Below are positions 58,702 through 64,000 of a stretch of 64,000 nucleotides of DNA, one piece after another. Below the pieces are notes generated by a model. That model worked only from the letters and a program-made list of their open reading frames with translations, was not told the origin of the DNA and did not search any database. Location: assembly GCA_022846075.1 (NCBI GenBank), contig AP025582.1, positions 1,922,001 to 1,986,000 on the forward strand, written 5' to 3'. The position numbers and the translations under genes are program-made. Within the stretch, counting starts at the first letter, position 1, and each line of letters begins with the position of its first letter. Source of the DNA: Oscillospiraceae bacterium. Its GTDB lineage: Bacteria > Bacillota > Clostridia > Oscillospirales > Oscillospiraceae.

Positions 58702-59771
58702 GCCTCAGCGCCCCCTTTCTTAGCGGCCTTGGCAGCTTCCTTGGCGGCCTTCAGGTCCTCCTTGGAAACGCCGAAGCGGCTGGGATGAGTGTACTTCTCG
58801 ATGATGGGCGTACAGACGTTCATCAGCAGGATGGCATAGCTCACGCCCTCGGGGTAGCCGCCGAAGTAGCGGATGAATACGGTAAGCAAGCCGCAGCCCA
58901 CGCCGAAAATGATCTCGCCCTTGGGGGTGCACGGGCTGGTGACATAGTCGGTGGCCATGAAGAAGGCGCCCAGCATGAGGCCGCCGCCGAAGAGCTGGGA
59001 GAGCATCCACATGAAGTTGTTGTCGCCCTTGGCGAAGATCAGGGTCAGGACAGCCACGGTGCCGATGTAGGCGCCGGGGATGCGGATGTTGATGACGCCC
59101 CGGAAGATCAGGTAGGCGCCGCCGATGATAAGGGCCAGGGCGGACACCTCGCCGATACAGCCGCCCACGTTGCCGATGAACAAATCCTGGAGGGTGGAGC
59201 CGGCCTCACCCAGCCAGGGAAGGGTGGCGGCGGCCACGGTGGAGCCGTGCATGGTGCCCATGGGGGTGGCGGCGGTGACGGCGTCGCCCACAGCGGCGGT
59301 GATGCCGAACCAGTTGTTGATGCCCGGCTTCACCCAGGTGGTCATGAACACCGGGTAAGAGAGCATCAGGAAGGCGCGGCCCGCCAGGGCGGGGTTGAGG
59401 AAGTTCTTGCCCAGGCCGCCGAAGAGCTGCTTGACCACCATCATGGCGAAGAAGTCGCCGATGAGGATGGTCCAATAGGGCAGCGCCACGGGGCAGACGA
59501 AGGCCAGCAGCACGCCGGTGACGGCGGCGGACAGGTCCCCCGCGGTGCCGGGCTTCTTCAGGAGCTTGCGGTAGAGCATCTCGAAGGCCTCACACCCGGC
59601 CACGGAGACCAGGGTGAGGACCAGGGCCCGGGGCCCGAAGAAGTAGACGCCCATGCACAAAGCGGGGATCAGGGCGATGAGCACGTCCAGCATCAGAGAG
59701 CGGGTGGACACCGGGGAGTTGACGTGGGGGGAGGAGGAGACTGTCAGCTTCAATTCCTTATTCTCGTTCAT
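58698..59771 (-). CDS. rnfD: Rnf complex subunit D
   Basis: A 357-residue membrane protein (NqrB-like) with about ten spans, carrying SPHVNSP at the start, the TAATPMGTMHG region that in homologues holds the covalent FMN threonine, and FMATDYVTSP and GCGLLTVFIRYFGGYPEG. ATG 59771 overlaps the rnfC stop by ATGA; longer frames upstream are rnfC read in another frame. Confidence 0.96.
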   Translation of the reverse strand: MNENKELKLTVSSSPHVNSPVSTRSLMLDVLIALIPALCMGVYFFGPRALVLTLVSVAGCEAFEMLYRKLLKKPGTAGDLSAAVTGVLLAFVCPVALPYWTILIGDFFAMMVVKQLFGGLGKNFLNPALAGRAFLMLSYPVFMTTWVKPGINNWFGITAAVGDAVTAATPMGTMHGSTVAAATLPWLGEAGSTLQDLFIGNVGGCIGEVSALALIIGGAYLIFRGVINIRIPGAYIGTVAVLTLIFAKGDNNFMWMLSQLFGGGLMLGAFFMATDYVTSPCTPKGEIIFGVGCGLLTVFIRYFGGYPEGVSYAILLMNVCTPIIEKYTHPSRFGVSKEDLKAAKEAAKAAKKGGAEA

Positions 59772-61123
59772 GCTTTCGCCGCCTCCTTTGCCTCTCTGGC
59801 TGCCTTTTCCTTGGCGGCCAGCTCGCGGATCTCGAATTTCGCGGTGCGGAAGGACTGCACCAGGGGCAGACGGGCCGGGCAGATGTAGTTGCAGGAGCCG
59901 CACTCGATGCAGTCCATCACCCGCAGGGCCTCCACCTCAGACCAGCGGCGCTTGTTGGTGTTCATTCGCATGAACAGAGGCGTCAGGTGCATGGGGCAGG
60001 CCTCCACGCACTTGCCGCAGCGGATGCAGGTCTGGGCCGGGTCCTGGTCGGCGGCCTCCTCGGTGGTCATGCACAGGATGCAGTTGGTGGACTTCATCAT
60101 GGGCACGTCCAGATTGAAGATGGGGTTGCCCATCATGGGGCCGCCGTAGAGCACCCGGTCGGGGTCGGTCTTGAAGCCGCCGGCCAGCTTGATCAGGTGG
60201 CTGACGGGGGTGCCCACGGGAGCCATGACGTTCATGGGCTCGGCCAGGGCGCCGCCGGTGAGGGTGACGCCACGCTGGGTCAGGGGCTTGCCCTCCATCA
60301 CCGCGTCGTAGACGGCGGCGGCGGTGGCCACGTTGCACACGCAGCACTTCACGTCGGCGGGCAGCTTGCCGGGAGGCACCTGACGGCCGGTGCACATCTG
60401 GATGAGCTGCTTCTCAGCGCCCTGGGGGTAGCGGGTCTTCAGCCCCTCGATATGTACGTCTCCGGCGGACCCCACCAGGGTCTTCAGGTGCTCGATGGCG
60501 TCGGGCTTGTTGAGCTCGATGCCGATGGTGGCCTCCTTGAGGCCGACGGCCTTGGCCATGAGCCGGGCGCCGCCGATGACGGCGTCTCCCCGCTCCAGCA
60601 TCAGCCGGTGGTCGGAAGTGATGTAGGGCTCACACTCCGCGCCGTTGAGGATCAGGGTGTCAACTTTGCCGACCGCGCCGGAGAGCTTGACGTGGGTGGG
60701 GAAGCCCGCGCCGCCCATACCGGTGATGCCGGCGTTCTTGACGATCTCGATGATCTCCGCCCCGGTCAACGCTTCCACGTTGGCCCGGCGCTGGATGGAG
60801 GGATCGGGGGTGTCCTGGAAATCGTTCTCGATCACCACGGACATCATCATCCCGCCGCCGCCGTGGATCCGGGGCTCCACGGCAACGACCTTACCGGAGA
60901 CACTGGCGTGGATGGGCGCGCCCAAACCGGCGGTCTCGCCGATGAGCTGGCCCACCTTCACCTCGTCCCCGACGGCAACCACGGGCTTACAGGGGGCTCC
61001 CACATGCATGGACATGGGGATCACCACCTGGGCCGGTGCTTCCGCCAGGGGCGCTGTGGCCTTGTGCTCGGTCAGGTCCTTGTGCTCAGCGGGATGGACC
61101 CCGCCGAAAAACTGATGCAACAT
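59768..61123 (-). CDS. rnfC: Rnf complex subunit C
   Basis: A 451-residue NADH-side subunit with a GGVHPAEHK start, the NADH/FMN region GMGGAGFPTHVKL and NGAECEPYITSDHRLM, and two [4Fe-4S] motifs, CIRCGKCVEACP and CIECGSCNYICP. It takes electrons from the FMN/cluster chain to NAD+. First gene of the operon that conserves energy from reduced ferredoxin by H+ or Na+ export. Confidence 0.97.
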   Translation of the reverse strand: MLHQFFGGVHPAEHKDLTEHKATAPLAEAPAQVVIPMSMHVGAPCKPVVAVGDEVKVGQLIGETAGLGAPIHASVSGKVVAVEPRIHGGGGMMMSVVIENDFQDTPDPSIQRRANVEALTGAEIIEIVKNAGITGMGGAGFPTHVKLSGAVGKVDTLILNGAECEPYITSDHRLMLERGDAVIGGARLMAKAVGLKEATIGIELNKPDAIEHLKTLVGSAGDVHIEGLKTRYPQGAEKQLIQMCTGRQVPPGKLPADVKCCVCNVATAAAVYDAVMEGKPLTQRGVTLTGGALAEPMNVMAPVGTPVSHLIKLAGGFKTDPDRVLYGGPMMGNPIFNLDVPMMKSTNCILCMTTEEAADQDPAQTCIRCGKCVEACPMHLTPLFMRMNTNKRRWSEVEALRVMDCIECGSCNYICPARLPLVQSFRTAKFEIRELAAKEKAAREAKEAAKA

Positions 61124-61182
61124 AGCCTCACCTCAATTTTCGCTTTCTCGTTCCCCAAAAGTCTTGCGCTTCAAACTCTTAT

Positions 61183-61211
61183 ATCATAGTTCATAATTTC
61201 ACAAAAGTCCA
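61183..61211 (-). promoter_or_regulatory. Probable rnf promoter
   Basis: On the minus strand TGGACT (61211-61206), 17 bases, TATGAT (61188-61183), 60 bases before the rnfC ATG. Confidence 0.6.
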
Positions 61212-61379
61212 GTCTCTCTCGGGAAAAAACAGTGAAATCAGTGCAATTCAGACCCTCAGTTTACTTTCTTTTACCCAACAGCGGTAGGTTTTCCCTTCCC
61301 TCCCTGAACCTTCCGTCTATTGGCCCTGCCGCTTTACTTATTTAAATCAGTAAAATTCACCAAATGTATATTTCTCCGA
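61212..61379. other. Intergenic region rnfC/ilv without visible feature
   Basis: AT-rich spacer between the two divergent promoters. I see no gene, terminator or repeat in it. Confidence 0.5.
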
Positions 61380-61408
61380 TTGACAAATCGGCCCGGCGGC
61401 ATTATGAT
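61380..61408 (+). promoter_or_regulatory. Promoter of the ilv operon
   Basis: TTGACA (61380-61385), 17 bases, TATGAT (61403-61408). A 12-bp inverted repeat (AACTAAAACTGAC / GTCAGTTTAGTT, 61420-61445) with a one-base bulge lies at the expected start of the transcript. Confidence 0.85.
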
Positions 61409-61485
61409 AATGCCTAACAACTAAAACTGACGGTCAGTTTAGTTGCGGTCCCCCCCACGTGGGGGCATCCCAGCAGCCATTATTG

Positions 61486-61736
61486 CAAAAACGCATTGAC
61501 CGGGCCAGTAGGCCCGCCCCGCAAGCGCAGAGAGGAAGCGGCAGGTGCAAGCTTCCGTGAGGGGCGTAAGCTGAACATCACCCGAGAGCGGCTTCGTTGA
61601 ACGGCGCGGCCCAGTAGGCGAAGACGGATACCCCCGTTACGGGTCCAGAGTGTGCGGGGGCAACCCTGCAAATTTAGGTGGTACCACGGAGTTGACAGGC
61701 TTCGTCCTATGATGGGACGAAGCCTGTTTGTTTTTC
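61486..61736 (+). promoter_or_regulatory. T-box riboswitch before ilvB
   Basis: The conserved antiterminator word TTAGGTGGTACCACGG (61674-61689) is followed by a terminator with a 13-bp stem, ACAGGCTTCGTCC (61695-61707) with GGACGAAGCCTGT (61715-61727), and TTGTTTTT. Upstream, AGAGAGG and GGTGCAAGC mark stem I, and CTGAACATCACC (61571-61582) carries a probable specifier ATC (61577-61579), reading tRNA-Ile. Uncharged tRNA would stabilise the antiterminator and turn the ilv genes on. Specifier choice is by pattern and less certain than the T-box itself. Confidence 0.9.
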
Positions 61737-61771
61737 GATCCAGACCAACAGACCACAAGGAGGCCATTAAC

Positions 61772-63481
61772 ATGCGGATGACATGCGCGCAGATCATCAT
61801 GGAGTGCCTGCTGGAACAGGGTGTCGACACGGTGTTCGGCTATCCCGGCGGCACCATTCTCAACGTCTATGACGAGTTTGAGCTCCACGGCTATAAGGAC
61901 AAGATCCGCCATATTCTCACCGCTCACGAGCAGGGGGCGTCCCACGCCGCCGACGGCTACGCCCGCTCCACCGGCAAGGTGGGGGTGTGTTTCTCCACGT
62001 CGGGGCCGGGGGCCACCAACCTGACCACCGGCATCGCCACCGCCTACATGGACTCCTCCCCTGTGGTGTTCCTCACCTGCAACGTCAGCGAGAACCTCAT
62101 CGGCAAGGACTCCTTCCAAGAGGTGGACATCACCGGCATCACCATGCCCATCACCAAGTGTAACTACCTGGTCCACAGCCCCGAGGAACTGGCCGACATC
62201 ATCCGGGAGGCCTTCGCCATCGCCCGTTCCGGCCGGCCGGGCCCCGTGCTCATCGACATCCCCAAGAACATTACCGCCGCCTCGGCGGACTACGAGTACC
62301 TCCCCGTGGAACAGCACGCCTCCCACGGCCGGCTGGCCGCCATGCTCCGCCGCTCCAGCCACGATCTCAAGACCCCGGAGCCCGACGCCGGGGATATCGA
62401 CCACCTGCTGGACCTGATCGCCAAGGCCAAACGGCCCCTCATCCTGGTGGGCGGCGGCGTGATCCGCTCCAAGGGGGCGGTGCCCGAGTTCCGCAAGTTC
62501 GTGGAAACCCTGAACGCCCCCGTGGCCTCCACCATCATGGGCGGCGGCGCCCTCCCCGGCAGCCATCCCCTCTTTACCGGGATGATCGGGATGCACGGCT
62601 CCCACGCCTCCAATCTGGCCTCCGCCGAGTGCGACCTTCTCATCGCCATCGGCTGCCGGTTCTCCGACCGGGTGGCCACCGACACCGACGATTTCGCCAA
62701 GCAGGCTCAAATCGTCCAAATCGACATTGACCGCTCCGAGATTGACAAGAACGTGAAGACCGACCACCACATCATCGGGGACGCCCGGCAGGTCTTACAT
62801 ATGCTCAACGCCAAGCTCCCCGACCACGACTATCCCCAATGGAAGGAGTGGGTCTTCTCCCACCAGGAGGTGCCCCTCAAGAAGGACGACATCCTCCACC
62901 CCCACGAGGTGCTGGAGACCATCCAGGCCGCCACCAACGGGGAGGCCATCATCGCCACCGACGTGGGCCAGCACCAGATGTGGTCGGCCCAGTATTACCA
63001 CTTCTCCCGCCCCGGCCAGTTCGTCACCTCCGGCGGCTTCGGCACCATGGGCTTCGGCATGGGGGCCGCCATGGGGGCCAAGCTGGGCAACCCCGACAAG
63101 CCGGTGGTGCTGTGTACCGGCGACGGCTCCTTCCGCATGAACTGCAACGAGCTGGCCACCCTGTCCCACTACCGCATCCCGGTCATCATCGCCCTCTTTG
63201 ATAACCACACTCTGGGCATGGTCCGCCAGTGGCAGAACCTCATTTACCAAAAGCGCTTCTCCCAGACCGATTTGGAGTACGCCCCCGACTTTGTGAAGCT
63301 GGCCCAGGCTTATGGCGTCCCCGGGGAGCGGGCGGCCGACCAGCCCCAGCTGGAGGCGGCCATGGAGCGGGCCCTGGCCTCGGGCGGGCCCTACTTCATC
63401 CAATGCGACATCGACAAGGACGCCATGGTCCACCCCATGGTCTCCGCGGGCACCCCCGTCACCGACTTTTTGCTGGATTGA
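61772..63481 (+). CDS. ilvB: Acetolactate synthase, large subunit
   Basis: A 569-residue ThDP-dependent enzyme that condenses two pyruvates, or pyruvate and 2-oxobutyrate, in branched-chain amino acid synthesis. Catalytic Glu in AHEQGASHAADGYAR, FAD-domain glycines in LVGGGVIRS, ThDP/Mg motif GDGSFRMNCNELAT. ATG 61772 behind AAGGAGG; in-frame codons upstream belong to the T-box. Coupled to the small subunit 13 bases on. Confidence 0.97.
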   Translation: MRMTCAQIIMECLLEQGVDTVFGYPGGTILNVYDEFELHGYKDKIRHILTAHEQGASHAADGYARSTGKVGVCFSTSGPGATNLTTGIATAYMDSSPVVFLTCNVSENLIGKDSFQEVDITGITMPITKCNYLVHSPEELADIIREAFAIARSGRPGPVLIDIPKNITAASADYEYLPVEQHASHGRLAAMLRRSSHDLKTPEPDAGDIDHLLDLIAKAKRPLILVGGGVIRSKGAVPEFRKFVETLNAPVASTIMGGGALPGSHPLFTGMIGMHGSHASNLASAECDLLIAIGCRFSDRVATDTDDFAKQAQIVQIDIDRSEIDKNVKTDHHIIGDARQVLHMLNAKLPDHDYPQWKEWVFSHQEVPLKKDDILHPHEVLETIQAATNGEAIIATDVGQHQMWSAQYYHFSRPGQFVTSGGFGTMGFGMGAAMGAKLGNPDKPVVLCTGDGSFRMNCNELATLSHYRIPVIIALFDNHTLGMVRQWQNLIYQKRFSQTDLEYAPDFVKLAQAYGVPGERAADQPQLEAAMERALASGGPYFIQCDIDKDAMVHPMVSAGTPVTDFLLD

Positions 63482-63494
63482 GGAGGGGAAGGAA

Positions 63495-64000
63495 ATGAAA
63501 AACGAACATACCCGCCACACCCTGTCCGTGCTGGTGGAGAACGCCCCCGGCGTTCTCTCCCAGGTCTCCCGCCTCTTCTCCCGGAAGGGCTACAACATTG
63601 AGTCCCTGGCCGTGGGCACCACCGATGACCCCAAGATCTCCCGCATTACCATCGAGGTCATCAGCGACGAGGCCATGACGGAGCAGATCATGAACCAGCT
63701 GCGCAAGCAGTTCCCCGTCTACTCGGTCCAGGAATTACTGCCCGAGCGGTCCATCCGTCGGGAGCTGGTGATGTTTAAGGTGAAAGCCGAGACCGCCGAC
63801 ACCCGCAACGAGGTCATCCAGATCGCCAACATCTTCCGGGCCTCCATCATCGACGTCTCCATCAAGTCCCTCACCCTGGCCCTCATCGGCGACGAGACCA
63901 AGGCCGAGGCCATGCAGAAGCTGCTGGAGACCTTCGGCATCCTGGAGCTGGTGCGCACCGGCATGGTGGCCCTGGAGCGGGGCGCCTACACCATCAGCGA
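63495..64000 (+). CDS. ilvN: Acetolactate synthase, small subunit (partial)
   Basis: The regulatory subunit, open to the window end (168 codons seen; no stop). Starts MKNEHTRHTLSVLVENAPGV with the ACT domain LFSRKGYNIESLAVG, where valine feedback is sensed, followed by LVMFKVKAETADTRNEVIQIANIFRA. AAGGAA 5 bases before the ATG. Normal length is about 160-170 residues, so only a few codons should be missing. Confidence 0.95.
   Translation, partial: MKNEHTRHTLSVLVENAPGVLSQVSRLFSRKGYNIESLAVGTTDDPKISRITIEVISDEAMTEQIMNQLRKQFPVYSVQELLPERSIRRELVMFKVKAETADTRNEVIQIANIFRASIIDVSIKSLTLALIGDETKAEAMQKLLETFGILELVRTGMVALERGAYTIS

Noticed and set aside
55919-61123. Long plus-strand frames opposite the rnf genes
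   Set aside because: They are shadows caused by high GC at third positions; the rnf proteins on the minus strand are unmistakable.
1-64000. CRISPR array, rRNA operon, prophage structural genes
   Set aside because: No regularly spaced repeats, no rRNA sequences and no phage capsid, tail or terminase proteins were seen.

Overview
The window looks like a chromosome segment of an anaerobic, GC-rich, Gram-positive Bacillota (Clostridia, probably the Oscillospirales of the Flavonifractor/Lawsonibacter/Oscillibacter kind). The evidence is a complete six-gene Rnf complex (C-D-G-E-A-B), a ylxM-ffh-rpsP-khpA-rimM-trmD operon, a T-box leader before ilvB-ilvN, Clostridia-type small proteins, and promoters and Shine-Dalgarno sequences of the Firmicutes type. 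The species assignment is inference.

Layout. (1) 1-6.9 kb is the recombination end of an integrative element: a metallophosphoesterase, three serine-recombinase genes in tandem (the middle one lacks the catalytic domain), a 46-residue protein and two small HTH regulators. (2) 7.1-45.3 kb is a metal (most likely iron) acquisition island. It holds a peroxiredoxin; a four-gene FecCD-type siderophore importer; an operon resembling a ferrosome cluster (DUF6110-like FezA-like protein plus a P1B ATPase with a Ser-Cys-Ala membrane motif); an AraC regulator; a flavodoxin and a DUF3793 protein; a DtxR-family repressor; an HMA metal-binding protein with a methyltransferase; three complete pairs of TMD-NBD half-transporters of the YbtP/YbtQ (IrtAB) type and a fourth that is truncated; two divergent TetR regulators; a four-methyltransferase operon; two complete ECF transporters with MptD-like S components; and three more AraC regulators. 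(3) 45.3-49.7 kb is cargo typical of conjugative elements (two ArdA-like antirestriction proteins and three hypotheticals), abutting the truncated transporter, followed by a small inverted-repeat element. (4) From the tRNA-Leu(CAA) at 49.9 kb onward is core chromosome: SRP/ribosome-maturation operon, an XRE regulator, a DegV protein, the rnf operon, and T-box-ilvB-ilvN (the last gene runs off the end).

How the island works together. The palindrome GTTAGC-N4-GCTAAC occurs ten times (five exact, five with one mismatch), always just upstream of an operon of the island and never elsewhere as far as I could see. One copy fills exactly the 17-bp spacer between a TTGACT -35 and a TATAAT -10. A DtxR-family gene with the Fe-type primary site (Met9, Cys100, Glu103, His104) lies behind two of the boxes. 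I infer a single-repressor iron regulon that opens several uptake routes at once (FecCD importer, exporter-fold importers, ECF importers), replaces ferredoxin by flavodoxin, and includes methyltransferases of unknown substrate. No siderophore synthetase (NRPS, PKS or NIS) is present, so uptake of chelators made by others, or a small methylated chelator of unknown kind, is the open question. The ferrosome-like operon next to it would be the storage arm; it has no box of its own that I can see.
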